A stretch of DNA of 64,000 bases, taken from contig OZ020617.1 in NCBI GenBank assembly GCA_963971575.1, positions 22,343,403 to 22,407,402 on the forward strand, given 5' to 3'. The notes beneath the pieces were generated by a model that was given only the letters and a program-made list of their open reading frames with translations, was not told where the DNA came from and ran no database searches. The DNA comes from Liopterus haemorrhoidalis (Eukaryota; Arthropoda; Insecta; Coleoptera; Dytiscidae). Positions 11,521 through 23,494 of the stretch are shown here, piece by piece (within the stretch, counting starts at the first letter, position 1; each line of letters begins with the position of its first letter). The translations under genes were made by a program, and so were the position numbers.

Positions 11521-11696
11521 GGGCTAGTAAATATTAAATAAATCATGGTTCGGACAAAAATTAGCTTCTGAGTCGTCTAACAAAATGTGGTATATACTCG
11601 TGAATAGAAGTGTGCATACACATGATTCGGTCGAAATATGTCGCGTACCGGCAGAAAATTTCTGCGGACCACGGGTTGAAAAACACTGGGCGAGAT

Positions 11697-12009
11697 TATT
11701 TTATTTTTCATTTTGGCATTTATTATTAAGTGACATTTATTAGAAAAATAAAATAAATAGTACATTTTTAAATTATTAGAAAATGAAAGAAATTTACATT
11801 GAAAAGACATTTGTATTAAAAATGCACAAAAAAAAAAATAAAATGTAATGAAAATGACATTTTATAATGATATTAATATTAACCTAAAAATGTTTATTGT
11901 AAGTAGATATGATTTACAAAGCTTAAATAGAATGGTCAAAAGTTCGAATCAAACTATAAAAGTTACTAGATTGCAAAATCTAGCTCCGCCTAAAGGTTTG
12001 GAAGAGCCT
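11697..12009. mobile_element. Second MITE copy, left end missing
   Basis: The right terminus at 11981-12009 (TAGCTCCGCCTAAAGGTTTG then GAAGAGCCT) and the interior segments AATGTTTATTGTAAGTA and ATGATTTACAAAGCT match the MITE at 2394-2794. The left terminus is not found, and the recognisable part begins next to the hAT target duplication. The hAT element may therefore have landed in or beside it. Non-coding. Confidence 0.6.
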
Positions 12010-12289
12010 ATATTTATTAATAAAAACAATTTTTTTTTAATAGATTTTTGGACATAGCTACTTAGGCCATTATCCAGTAGATGTATTTTGTTTTTTAATT
12101 TTGAACAAATATCTATGCCATAACCGGAATTTGTACCCGAACCCCCATGGCAGTGCATCGCTAGACTAATCATTACGCCACGGTGACCGGCTAAAACATG
12201 TTTAACCAATAAAAAAATTATAAATTACATTGAGAAATATCTATCTGAAAAAAAGAAAGGAAAATAAACGGCAAGATTCTGGAAGACGA

Positions 12290-12775
12290 AAGAAGTAAAA
12301 GTCACAAAATTATGTTGGCATGATAGAAGTGGCAGAAAACGAACATGAATCACAGTATAACATAGAAGTGTGTTACAAAGAATTAATGAAAAGGAATATA
12401 GTGATACACAGAAAGAATAAAGAGACAATGATAACAAATGGAAAGAATGAAACATATAGTAGAAAAAGGGAGAACTTGGGAGCAACAATAAATACAGATA
12501 ATGCCATCAAAGGTAAATTTCTTGCAAATAAATAAATCCCCATAGAAGCAAGGTAGAGGTATTCAAAAAGATGACGGTGCCAATGCTCACATATGCCAGT
12601 GAATCGGGGACTACCACAGTTAAACATTACTAAAAAGCAAGATGAATTGTATTAGAAATGCTAGTAGAATATTCCATACAAGAAAGTCAAATGAGATGGC
12701 TAGGTCATGTCCAAAGAATGGGAGATATAAGAATAGCCGAAGAAACTTATGAGGATTGGACAACTTGTGAAAACT
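12290..12775 (+). pseudogene. LINE ORF2 C-terminal fragment
   Basis: Degraded reverse-transcriptase thumb and tail. Across frames the sequence reads NLGATINTDNAIKGKFLANK (about 12475), then KVEVFKKMTVPMLTYASES (about 12550). Next come an RW/EML segment and SQMRWLGHVQRMGDIRIAEE (about 12690). The PxLTYxSE...LRWLGHVxRM pattern is standard for the region after the RT catalytic core in insect LINEs. Frameshifts and missing 5' sequence make it non-functional. Confidence 0.65.
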
Positions 12776-14085
12776 CACTATTTTAATCCTAAAATCAGGT
12801 TGAAAATCCTACGACCAAAAATGGTATTATATATTAAAAATAAACTTTTAAAATTTTAAAATATTACGACGTTTATGCAGTGAATATCAACTGAGGTACC
12901 ATTTTTATCAATTTATCAACAAACAAAATATCACTTTGCCTTAATTTATAATTTATACAATACTCATTAAGAGTTCATGGTTTATCTGGTTGCTCTCTAC
13001 TTTCATTTATTTATATCGGCGTGTATCAGTAAATAAATTAAGAAACATTTTGCGGCGTTTGTAATTCTGTTAAAATCTAATAATTTTATCTACCACAATG
13101 TCAGCAGGAGTTAACCCTAAGTGAAAAAGACTGCAAGCAACCTTCCCAATATTGAAATACGTGTGGACGGAACCCTCGTAATCTTGTTAAAATTTGAATC
13201 TGGTCGGACCTAATTTACGTATATCGCAGCCTGGATGTTTTCTCCATGCCAAATGGGACATCTGGGCGAGTGTGAATATGTTGTCTAGCAATTGCCCTAC
13301 AGTTTCAGCTCTTAAATTTATTCGAAGGGTAACACACAATTTACGCGTGATATATGCAAATTACAAAACAAATTTGATTGCAACGTTTATATTTTCGGCC
13401 AAGTCGATATATAAGAATTCGGACGAATGCAATTCCTCAGATTTCATATACATACTATCGTCCACTGGACGTGAATTGCATCAGATGCGTATCGAGCGGT
13501 GTCATTTGAGCCTGAAAAGGGGTCGTTAAATGGATAACCTTATTTTTTTTGGAAAACGATTTTTTTAGTTAGACGCTTACTAAAGCAAAAGAGAAAATAA
13601 TGTTGGACTAATCATATATTAATGAAAAGAAATAGCCTGGGAGAATTGAATCATCTATTTGGCGATTTAAAAACAGCCATGTGAAATATTATTGACGGAA
13701 TATTACCGAATAAATCAAGATAATTTTCAATATATTTAAAATAGGTACTATTAGTCCATCAATAAGAACATTTTCTGATTTCCGTGAAACTATTCCACCA
13801 GAAGAACATCGCAGTATGACTTTAATGTAAATTATACAATAGTTACAATTGTATACTTTTGATTATTTTCTCTATCTTTAGAATTGTAATTTAAATTTTT
13901 ATAAAAGAAATAACTCTATGCTGGACCGACTTAGGATTTTGCCAGAAATATTTGTGAGCATTATTAGTATTATTATTAGTACGTCTTTTCTCTCTCGCGT
14001 TCAAGACACGGCACACAAATCTTACGTCTCCAAGGAGAAAAGTCCAGGTAGGTAAAAAAAGACCAGTTTTTGCTGTCAATTATTT
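12776..14085. other. Non-coding, nothing recognised
   Basis: AT-rich sequence. A 111-codon frame at 13194-13529 (plus strand) has no motif that I know, and its minus strand is no clearer. I see no repeats, inverted ends or coding pattern that would justify a call. Confidence 0.4.
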
Positions 14086-14087
14086 TG

Positions 14088-15495
14088 GGGTTTGTTAAGT
14101 CTTGACAAGCATCCACTAATCGCAAACTTCAGCAACCTTTTGAGCCACGTCATACTAGATACTAGTGGATCTAAATACACACGGCTGTATCCCAAACCCT
14201 GGCGATATGCAGACGCGGACATTACGGCAGATCCAGTGCCCGCACAATGCGGAGTAACCGGAGCAACACTGCTTTCTGCATACTGCAGATCAAAGAGGTG
14301 TCAGAAGATCTGCAGGCGGGAATGGACTCGATTCCCCTTCGACAGGACGCTTTCATAACACCCAAAACACCAACTATCAAGACAACAAGCTTAACTTTAT
14401 ACCCTGGGTACAGCTTCATAAGCTGGGACAAGAGATTAATATATTTGGATTTTTCCTCCTCCTTTAGAAATATATTCTTCTCAGCTGGTATCATAAAAAT
14501 CTGTTTGGTCTCGATATCCAAGTGGGTTATATCCGGCTTAGTGGCTGTCTTAGTAACCTCGATGTAGGGAAGAAATAATTCCAATAAGTGCGGCACTTGG
14601 AATTTTTCACCACCGATTCTATGTCAGAAGGAACGTACGGTTTAACCGGTATTTGGTCAATACCATAGGCATGTCTATATGGTAGTAGAGCACGCGAAGA
14701 GCAGCATTATGTCGAGACACGTAGCACGACGTTACAAGAGATGGACAAGCAGAAAGAATGTGCATAATGGTTTCAGGATGGTGGTGGCACAACCTACAGA
14801 GTATAGACTCCGCCATTTGGAATATGCGGGCCTTGTACGCCAAAGTAATTATAACACCATCCTGACACGCGAGAAAAAAACCTTCTGTTTCCGATCTCAA
14901 ACCAGCAGATTTAAGAAACAAGAACGGGAGTTCGGTGGACAACTCTTGACTTTTAATATGTTTGAAGAACACAGAGTGCATACTTTTACTCATGTGTTTT
15001 TTTGTCAACATGTATATCTCCCCTCGTTTCACCGAACTGGTAGCTCTGTTGTACTCCTCCCGAGAGAGGTGTACTCCAGCGTTTGCCCTGACGGGACTCA
15101 AGTCTGCCAGATTAAATCTCGTTGCTGCTCTTCGCACTGCCTGGTAAAGAAACGCTCTTTTACCACTAAATTCGTGCTCACTAATGAATTGTAATAGTGG
15201 GTATTGACTTCGAAGGATACTGTTAGCTGTAACCAGTACGAGTCGATCATGCAAACACTCCAGATTAAGTATTCCCCGACTCCCGTGATGTTGATGTTCA
15301 TGATCTTTCTGGTTCTTCTGTCGAAATCCTTAAGATCATCAACATTCCATTTCATTTCATTGCACTCACTGATGCCCAAAAATGGGTAAGATCCTTCGGC
15401 ATTAAGATGTTTTATAATGCTCCCATTAACAAATTGAATATCTTCATTGCAGTCTAAACCTTTTCCTCTGCAGACATGAAAACAGCGCATTTTTT
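14088..15495 (-). pseudogene. R2-group LINE C-terminus with REL endonuclease
   Basis: 5'-truncated LINE whose remaining part runs from the RT thumb to the end. In order on the minus strand: FLGISECNEMKWNVDDLKDF then DRRTRKIMNINI (about 15300-15390), EYNRATSSVKRGEIYML, and ETEGFFLACQDGVIITLAYK. Then come the zinc knuckle CRLCHHHPETIMHILSAC (about 14760) and SRHNAALRVLYYHI. After a frameshift follow the restriction-like endonuclease pieces NSKCRTYWNYFFPT, TKPDITHLDIETKQIFMI and EEEKSKYINLLSQLMKLYP, then LIVGVLGVMK. The KPD...D arrangement after a CCHC knuckle is the hallmark of R2/R4/NeSL-type LINEs. At least two frameshifts. A shorter copy of the 3' end is at 45107-45415. Confidence 0.8.
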
Positions 15496-16425
15496 CCTAC
15501 CAGAATTGCATACCTATCGCGGCAATATACTCAATTATTATTATTGTTATTATTATTTTTTGAATAAAAAACATTGTAGGCAGTATGATAATACACGTTA
15601 CTGTACAACATAAATATGTCTGATATTCCTCTCTCATTCACACGATATTATCGGACGAAAACGCATAAATAATTTATGCGTTTTCATAAATAATGTATGC
15701 ACTGTCCGATCTTCAATTCATTTTGTTGAAATTGGATCATTCGCAGCTATTCGTTCGAGTTTTGACGACATAATTATTATGAACATGTGTCCAGTCGAGG
15801 AACGGTCTTAGGCTATTATTTCTATGGAATGTTAGTTAAGGTTGTTTCAGAAAACGCCACAAGTGGAATTTGAAATAATTATTTATTTCAATTACAGTAG
15901 GTGCTCGGTTATGTGCACTAATGGAAACCAGAAATGGTTATAAAATCAAATTTAAGACTTCTTAAATTATAATGTAAAAATAAATTTTCCTACTTTCAGG
16001 ACATCTTGCAGTTTCATATACATTATAAAAATCGGCAACTGATAAATCGGAATCGGCTGATAAGGCAAGACTGAATAATCGGTAATAATCCCAGTTACTT
16101 AACGGTGCGACTTTAATTTATAATACATTAAAATTTTAGTTTATTCGTTTTTGCACTGTCTTGGCAGCCAATCTTTTTACTAGGTTGTCGTCTTTCTCCC
16201 CAATGAACAGACTAATTAAATGCGTCTTAAGCCTCTTCTGAACTAATTTAATTGTTTGTTCATTACTATTTTCATACTCTTCAATTTTGATACAATGTAC
16301 TAAAATATTTCATACTAATTTTGATCTTATTACAATATATTTTATGAAATTATTTCTTTAAATTACAATTTTGTGATAATATTGCACAGAAACTTTTTTG
16401 TTCAGCTCAAGGTATAATTTCAAGC
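15496..16425. other. Non-coding, with small palindrome
   Basis: No gene is seen. An ATT/TTG microsatellite lies at about 15535-15560. A 27-bp palindrome (AAAACGCATAAAT, then its inverse) is at 15658-15684, followed by a partial third copy of the same words. The rest is AT-rich. Confidence 0.5.
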
Positions 16426-16429
16426 ACAT

Positions 16430-17410
16430 ATGCTAATGGAAAAGCATAGAGAAAGAAGAAGTCTTTTGCATATTGCTTTTCTCGATCTCGAGAAAGCGTT
16501 TGATCAAGTTCCGCATCAAATAATATGGTACGCGCTGTGTGACTACGGTGTCCCTGAGCAACTCATCACCTGTATTCAATTACTCAAATAGCAGTAGCCG
16601 AATTAGATGTACTGCTGACGTTTCCGATAGATTCCTTGTAAAAGTTGGAGTACACCAAAAGTCATCGCTGTCGCCACTGTTATTCATTCTTGTCATGGGC
16701 TCATGACTTACAGCACGGCATACCCTGGACAACATTTCGATGACATAATGCACGCATTTGCTACCAGAAAAAAACTACAACACCAGGTTCAAGAATGGAA
16801 TGACCTTCTATGCCAGTTTGGTCTTCGACTTGAGCAAAACAGAATATCTCTGATGAGGTGCAAGCACTAGTAGGTAAACTCGGCTTGGTTAAGATGGAGA
16901 GAAGTCACTGGCATACTATGCGACAAGCGTATGTCCATCCACCTTACATCAAAAATTTAGTCAAAGACAATAGTCCTTCCGGTCGCATTGTACTGGTCTG
17001 AATGCAGGCTGACCACAGAAGGCTGAACGTCTATTATATTCTATGGTGATGCACATGCATCGCTGATCCATGGGCATTTCTGTCCTGGGGCGCACTTCGA
17101 AAGATGTTATTTGGGAGCAGATTGGCGTAGCACTAATTTAGGAAAAAATGCGAGAGAAATGCTTTCAGGGGTTTGGACATGTCAAACGAACAGTGTCTGG
17201 TACCGTTCCCTACATTGCTCACAATTTTACAAGAGATGGCAAGCGTTTTCGAGGTAAATTTAAACAATGATAGTAAGCTACAGCCGACAATGACATGAGA
17301 GTTACCCATCTACACCTGAATAAACTGTTTGATCGGCAAAAGTGGTGTTCAATAATCCAAAAAGCGGACCTAGCACACACCGGAAACGCTACAGAGAAGA
17401 AGTTATTATT
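16430..17410 (+). pseudogene. RTE-like LINE reverse transcriptase fragment
   Basis: Degraded reverse transcriptase without the endonuclease end. It reads HIAFLDLEKAFDQVPHQIIW (motif A, about 16475) and YGVPEQLITCIQLL, then shifts frame to VKVGVHQ-SSLSPLLFILVM (motif B, about 16640-16690). Downstream is VQEWNDLLCQFGLRLEQNR (about 16790) and, near 17290-17390, NDMRVTHLHLNKLFDRQKWC with SIIQKADLAHTGNA. FLDLEKAFDxVP and the closing DRxKW...KADxA are typical of the RTE-type LINEs of animals. The YADD motif region is damaged. Many stops; inactive. The sequence after about 17410 is unrecognised. Confidence 0.78.
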
Positions 17411-17604
17411 TCAGACTGTCCAGAAATATACAGGGGTTCCAATTAAACAAATATTGGTCTCCAGCGACTGGTTAGCAGAGCGCAAGGAGCCTTACCAGCA
17501 ATGTGTAAACAAACTTATTGAATTCTTATTTATAAGTAATTAACTTACACATATACAAATAAACAGTTTTCATTTCTCAATCCGGACCTGGTACTTTCAA
17601 TATT

Positions 17605-17644
17605 CGTATGTGGCCCACCTCTCAAAAAAGTTTGAGAAGCCCTG
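17605..17644 (-). mobile_element. hAT-like terminal fragment
   Basis: On the minus strand this reads CAGGGCTTCTCAAACTTTTT followed by TGAGAGGTGGGCCACATACG. That is the classic look of a hAT terminus (CAGGGNTTCTCAAAC...GGGCCACA). The partner end is not found in the window, so this is a border of a deleted or truncated element. Confidence 0.5.
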
Positions 17645-18340
17645 TTCTAGATGGAATAAGGCAACATTCCACTGGTTATCGCATCATCATCAATTAGTAT
17701 ATTTGCACATCGACTTTTGATTAAGTCGATAAAAGGAGTCAGTCATAGAATTAGCAAAATTCGGGAAAATATAACAACGATAAGTGCCAGTGGTAACAAA
17801 ATGACATTATTAGTCTGTGGTACAAAAATAATGGAGCACCATTTAGGAAACTGTATACATACCCCAACTATTCGGGCGATGTTAAATCAAAAGCAAATAA
17901 ACGGCATACGGTGCATTCCATTTCAACACTACTCCATTTAATTACTGTAATTAACGAACTGGAGAATAAAATTCATCCTTTCATCTGCCTTTTACGATGT
18001 ACAAATACAAATGCATGTTAATTGTACCAACCAAACAATACTTGTCATTAAAAATATTGTTAAAACAATGACGGGACTAACTAATATTGGCGAAAATACA
18101 AATATGATCATTATTATTAACCAAATTAATAATTAACCTATACACGTCATTAAAACATTTGTAGAATATTAATAATTGATATCACCGCGAGATCGAAAAG
18201 ATCTGATAGTTTTATTAAAACAAAATGTTACGCAGAATTTCTGTTCCCATATAAATTACTAGTAAATAGAAAATAGACAAAAATGAGGATACCCAAGAAC
18301 TGTGTTCAAAGCCAAGACGTCACCCCAATATTGGTTTGTT
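17645..18340. other. Non-coding, nothing recognised
   Basis: AT-rich DNA between a hAT-like border and a hAT-type MITE. The 74-codon frame at 17717-17941 shows no known motif. Confidence 0.4.
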
Positions 18341-18621
18341 TAGGGTGACCATTTTCTTAAGAAGGCAATGCGGGACTGAGCTAAAAAAAAGGTCCTCATC
18401 TCCCAAATCCAAATGAAGAGCAAAAAAAAGGTCCTCACCTCCCAAATCCAAGTGAAGAGCAAACAAAAAGGTCTTCACCTCCCAAATCCAAGTGAAGAGC
18501 AAAAAAAGGTCCTCACCTCCCAAATCCAAAATGTGGGACAAAATGTTAAAATACGGGACTTTTGCGGGACGCATCTTAATGCGGGACAAAATGTTAAAAT
18601 GCGGGACGAATGGTCACCCTA
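18341..18621. mobile_element. hAT-type MITE carrying a 39-bp minisatellite
   Basis: The ends TAGGGTGACCATT and AATGGTCACCCTA are perfect inverted repeats. Both flanks carry GGTTTGTT (18333-18340 and 18622-18629), an exact 8-bp target duplication. Next to each end lies GCGGGAC, common in hAT ends of this type. The middle (about 18391-18530) is four tandem copies of a 39-40 bp unit (GGTCCTCACCTCCCAAATCC, AAGTGAAGAGCAAA). Non-autonomous. Confidence 0.88.
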
Positions 18622-18829
18622 GGTTTGTTGTAAGTCAACTTTTCAATAATACGAGAAAATGAGATTTTAATGGTAGGAGTGATATTGTTTTTATACTAAA
18701 TCACATTCAGACATTTTTTTTTAAATATAAAATGGTAAAATCATGTTAACTTTAGAGTATGACTAATTTTTTGAACAAATAATTAAAGTAAGGGATTTAT
18801 TTAAATAACATTAAATCAAAAAACTGAAA

Positions 18830-19065
18830 AATGGAGATAGAACAAACCAATTCTGGGGTGACGAAGTATCACACATGATAGGACAGGTAGATGATAACAT
18901 TGGATAGAACAAGTGATGAGAATGAAACAGGACAGACTGATAAGGATGTTCTGGGAAGGAAACACTAGCCAACCAGTGAGAAGATCTCGTAAAAGATGGA
19001 TTGATCAGTTATCCCCAAAAGTTGCCAAATTTGACACAATTTTTCTACGTTTTAGTTCAAATGTT
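18830..19065 (+). pseudogene. LINE ORF2 tail fragment
   Basis: A short piece of the same region of a LINE ORF2 as at 12650-12775: WIEQVMRMKQDRLIRMFWE-like, then RRSRKRWIDQLSPKVAKFD. The H/Q-VxRM...RxRKRWxDQ pattern marks the post-RT tail. Truncated on both sides. Confidence 0.5.
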
Positions 19066-19149
19066 CTATAAGACACGTGTGCGTCCATTCAGTTCTTTAA
19101 AAATATGTTAGTTTGGACATACTACAGTATGTCCTTACTTATATAAAAA

Positions 19150-20335
19150 TGTATTTACTTATTTATTGACTTTTGGCCACACAACAGACACAAGCCCAAT
19201 AACAGAATGGCACTATATATTATATGTTACAAATTAACTTAACAAAAACATGTTTTAATTGTAAATTAAAGATAACAATTACATTAAATAAATAAGATAT
19301 AATGTAATATATTACAAAAGTTGTGATAAATTATTAATAATATAGTTTCCAATAACATTAAAATTATTAGCAAATATGTCCGGTAAATCAACGCTGGCTA
19401 TTAAATTATTTAATTTGTATGCAATACGGTGCAAGGGTGAACTACTAACATAATTAGTTTTGTTAATAAATAGGGAGAAAATTTCATTACCTTTTGAATT
19501 GTACGACGGTATTCGAAAAATCAAATTTTCTGGAAAATCCGAACAATCAATTTTATTATTAAGTATTATGTAAATAAAGTTTATTTTGAAAGTTTTTAAT
19601 ACTGTAATCAATAGTTTTGATGAACCTAGTTTGTACATTTTCTTATCTTTTTACATAAACAAAATACGAACATATAGTGCTAAATTTTAACTGACTTCTA
19701 AGTGAAAGAAGAGTTTTATACCATTTAAAATCTTTACTTATTCGATATTTGAAATCCAGTATTCTATATAACTTCTTGATGGTTAGATGCGTATCAAATA
19801 TTAATTTCTGATCAAAAATACGACCTAAATTCTTTATGAATGAAACGGCAGAATATTTTTCATCGATATAATAACTGTAATTGATAAAGGTTCTCTTTCT
19901 CGTGAAATAAATTGTTGAGTATTTGGTAATATTTACATTTGATTTGTTGACTTGGAGATAGTTTTCTAACCTGTTTAAATCCGATTGAATATAGCAATTT
20001 TTTAGAGAAATTATTTGTTGAAATTTCTTTAGATTATCGGCTTGGGATATCGGTTGAGAAGGAATCGAGAATTCTGAAAACAGGAACCTATATCATTTAT
20101 AAAAATACTGAACAGCAAGGGCCCTAAGTGGCTTCCCTGCAGAATACCAGAAGTAATATTTTTAACTTCCGACTTCCCATTTACAACGACACTTTGTGTC
20201 CTTCCAATCAGATATGATAAAATCCATTTTAACATATTACCTTGCATCTCTATATAATTCAGTTTTTTAAATAGAACATCATGATCAATTCTGTCAAAAG
20301 CTTTACTGAAGCCTGTGTATATTGTGATGGTAATG
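19150..20335 (-). pseudogene. CR1/Jockey-type LINE RT fragment
   Basis: 5'-truncated LINE on the minus strand. It reads TGFSKAFDRIDHDVLFKKL (motif A, about 20305), MLKWILSYLIGRTQSVVVNG and ILQGSHLGPLLFSIFINDIG (motif B, about 20130). After a small deletion comes ISQADNLKKFQQI (20040-20010), which aligns with motif C, usually FADDLKIF. The second catalytic Asp is therefore Asn here. Further down are SAVSFIKNLGRIFDQKLIFD and the ORF2 C-terminus (about 19312-19638). The element ends in a degenerate TAAA-type tail near 19150. Related to the longer element at 40257-44810. Confidence 0.75.
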
Positions 20336-20664
20336 ATGCAGATACGTGAAAAGAACTGAAACTTAATTCAACAAAATGGAAGATTTATGCCAATGAGAAC
20401 AAAAGTAAACACGATTATCTGAGTCCAGGAAGAGAAAGAGAAATAATTATCATCATATCGTATACAAATTATGGTAAAAGTAAAAAATCGGTAGATGTGT
20501 ACATTTTCCGGTAAATGTGGACATTTAGCAATTTGATAGATAAATGTGAAATGAGTATCAAAGAAAAACTTCTTGTCGGTACAATTAACGGTAAATACAT
20601 TAAGATATATCTAGGTAGAAGTTCGACATAATAAATGTAAGATCTGAAGCAATTTTATATTGAG
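20336..20664. other. Non-coding, nothing recognised
   Basis: AT-rich spacer between the LINE fragment and the first 290-bp array element. The words AATGTGNACATTT recur around 20490-20525 but do not form a clear repeat. Confidence 0.4.
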
Positions 20665-23494
20665 ACTAGCTGAGTACCCGTGCTTCGCTACGGTATATTG
20701 ACGGTGTGCCATCATCGTGCAATTATTATAAATCATGGTTCTCTTTAGATCACATTGCTTACTCTCTCCTCAAATGTAGATTCACCCCGTTGGAGGCTCA
20801 TTAGTGTAAAATTTTCAGTTTGTTTCTAAACATCTGCGCGGGTAACTTTTATAAGCAAAAACCTAGTCGATATCCCATCTGCCCTAAGAGATATATAGGA
20901 ATCCGTGAAAAACCATTTTATTCCTTTTCACCCAATAGGGGTCGAAAAATTCTTTCTTAGTGGGTTCTTACGTCATATCGAGAAATGTACTCTTGGAATT
21001 TCTTATTTCTAATAAAAAATACTAATTTACTCTTTAGGAATGAAATTTAAAAAACTGTCAGAATACTATCGAAAGATTTAAAAAACTCACCTATATGCCT
21101 GAAAGGAATGTTATAACTCAAGAAGCACAGTTATGGAAAGAATATGTTCCCGGAATGCCATGTATCTAATCAAAAATATATCAATTTACAACTTTATAGG
21201 TAAAAAAAAATTTAAAAGACTTAAGAAAAAAAAAAATGATATGCCAAAAAGGAATTTTCTAACTCAACAAACCAAGAAGTTAAGAAACAATATATAACTC
21301 GCCCTGATTTAATGTAGATTCGCCCCGTTAAGTGTTGCTTGCAGCAAAATTCTAAATTACATTTTTTACGGGTAACCATAGTATGTAAAAAGCAAGTCGT
21401 TATTTCATCAAGAGATATTGATAAATCCGTTTTCACCCCCTAGGGGTTGAATTTCGAGAAATCTCTTCTTAGTGGTTGCCTACGTCATGGAAGAAATATA
21501 GTTCCCGAATTTCAATTATTTACTAAAAAATACCAATGTACCAATGTAATGTAGGGTCATATAAGAAAAGCAATTTAGGGGTGAAATATAAAAAAACATT
21601 ACAATGAAATGATCTTGAAACTAATGATATTAAAAAGACACCTAAATACGAAAAAGTACAACATAGTTATTGTACAACAAAGACGGACGGTACAAATAGT
21701 TCTATAATTCACCCGGAATCTAGAATCGCCCCTTTAGGTTAATGATTAGAACACTGTAAGCAAAAATTAAATCAATATACCATTAGACCTAAGAGATAAT
21801 GAAGAATCCGAGGAAAAACATTTTATCACTTTCCATCTCGTAGAGGTCGAATTTCCATATAAGCGGGTGCTTGCGACATGGAGGGAATATATTTCCTGAA
21901 TTTCGTATCTCTATGTCAAGGGACGTTCTTTCGAACAAATAATACCAATTTGCCCCTTAAGGGATGAATTATGTACCAAAATGGAATGTTATAACTCAGG
22001 AAATAAAAAGGTTTCTATAATTCACCCCAAATGTAGATTCACCGCTTTAGGGGTTGATTAGGGCAAAATCCTGAATTTCTGTATCAAAAATTTGTATGGG
22101 TAACCTTTGTAATCAAAAACCAAATCAATATCTTATTGGTCCTAAAGAATATTAAGGAATTCTTCAAATCACATTTCACCCCTTTCGAAAACTCTCCTAG
22201 TGGGTGCTTACATCACGGAAGGAATATACTTCCCGAATTTCTCTATATCTAAGGGAACTTCTATCGAATAAAAATACCCATTTACCCCTTTAGAGGTGAA
22301 ATTTTAGAAAACAGTCAAAACTGTTTCGAGATATTTGAAAAAGACTCCGGTGTGCCAAAAAGGAATGTTATAACTAAATAAACATAGGAAATACGACGGG
22401 TTTTATAATTCACGCCGATTATAGATTTACCCCTTTAGGGGTTGATTAAGAAAGAATCCTGAAATAATTTTTTCGGCATTTGAATGGGTAATCTTCATAA
22501 GCAAAAGCCAAGTCGATATCTTATTGGTCCTAAGAGATATTAAGGAATCCTTGATATCACATTTCACCCCTTTAATGGGTGATTTCGAAAAATCCCGTCT
22601 TAATGGGTGCTTACCTCATGAAGGGAATATACTTTGCGAATATCATGTATCTATGTGCAAGGGATGTTCTATCAAATAAAAAATACCCATATACCTTTTT
22701 AAGAGTGAAATTTTGAAAAACTGTCAAAAAAAATCGAGATATTTTAAAAAGACATCTATATGCCAAACAGGAATTTTATTACTCAACGAACACAGGAAAT
22801 ATGACAGGTTCTTTCATTCTCCTTGATTGTAGATTCACCTTTTTAGGGGATGATTAGGACAAAATCCTGAAATAAGTACTTCAACATTTATATGGATAAC
22901 CTTTATAAGCAAAAACCAAGGCGATATATTATTGGACAATGTTATAAGACAACACACACAGGAAATACGACGGGTTCTAGAATTCACCCCGATTGTAGAT
23001 TCACTCTTTTATTCATTCTATCAAATTAAAAATACCAATTTACCCCTTTAGGGGAGAAATTTAAAAAAACGGTCAAAACACTTTCTAAATATTTTCAAAA
23101 GACACCTATATGCCAAAAAGGAATGTTATAAGACAATAAACACAGAAAATCCGAAGGGTTCTATAATTCACCCAGATTGTAGTGTCACCCTTTTATAGGT
23201 CGATTAGGACAAAATCCTGAAATAAGTTTTTAATATTTACATGAGTAATCATTGTAAGCAAACCCCAAAGCGATATCTTATTGGACCTAAGAGATATTAA
23301 AGAAACCGTGAAGCCACATTTTACCCTTTTTAACCCCCTTTTCACCCACTTAGAGGATGAGTTTCGAAAAATCCGTTCTTAGTGAGTGTTTACGTCATGG
23401 AGAGAATATACTTGCCGATTTTCATGATTGTAAGTTCAGTGGTTTGGGCTGGGCGTTGATTCTGAGTCATTAGCTAAGTTACGATTGTATATAT
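20665..23494 (+). repeat. Array element, family 1, older copy
   Basis: Begins ACTAGCTGAGTACCCGTGCT then TCGCTACGGTATATTGA. The body is a diverged tandem series whose landmarks are TAAGAGATAT, a CCCTTTAGGGGT-like core, GATTAGGACAAAATCCTG and AATGTTATAACTCAA. Spacing is irregular (roughly 290-380 bp between GATTAGG landmarks at about 22065, 22444, 22852 and 23201). It ends with GGTTTGGGCTGGGCGTTGAT near 23460, the same closing phrase as the other copies, but without the CAGT tail. It is clearly more mutated than the next copy. No coding. Confidence 0.75.

Larger units (their letters stand above)
9132..11688 (-). mobile_element. hAT element with nested array element
   Basis: The ends are inverted: CAGTGTTCTTCAACC at 9132 and the complement of CAGTGTTTTTCAACCC ending at 11688. 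Both run on into a shared GCGGACC-containing subterminal segment. The 8-bp flanks GGCCAGAT (9124-9131) and GGCGAGAT (11689-11696) match at 7 of 8 positions, the length expected of hAT target duplications. Only the C-terminal part of the transposase remains (10955-11520, minus strand). A separate repeat element with a 121-bp array (9250-10915) sits between the left end and the stop codon, so it probably inserted later. Confidence 0.85.

Noticed and set aside
13194..13529. 111-codon plus-strand frame
   Set aside because: No motif in either strand; AT-rich composition allows this length by chance.
14679..15194. 171-codon plus-strand frame
   Set aside because: Antisense to the R2-group LINE C-terminus, which has clear motifs.
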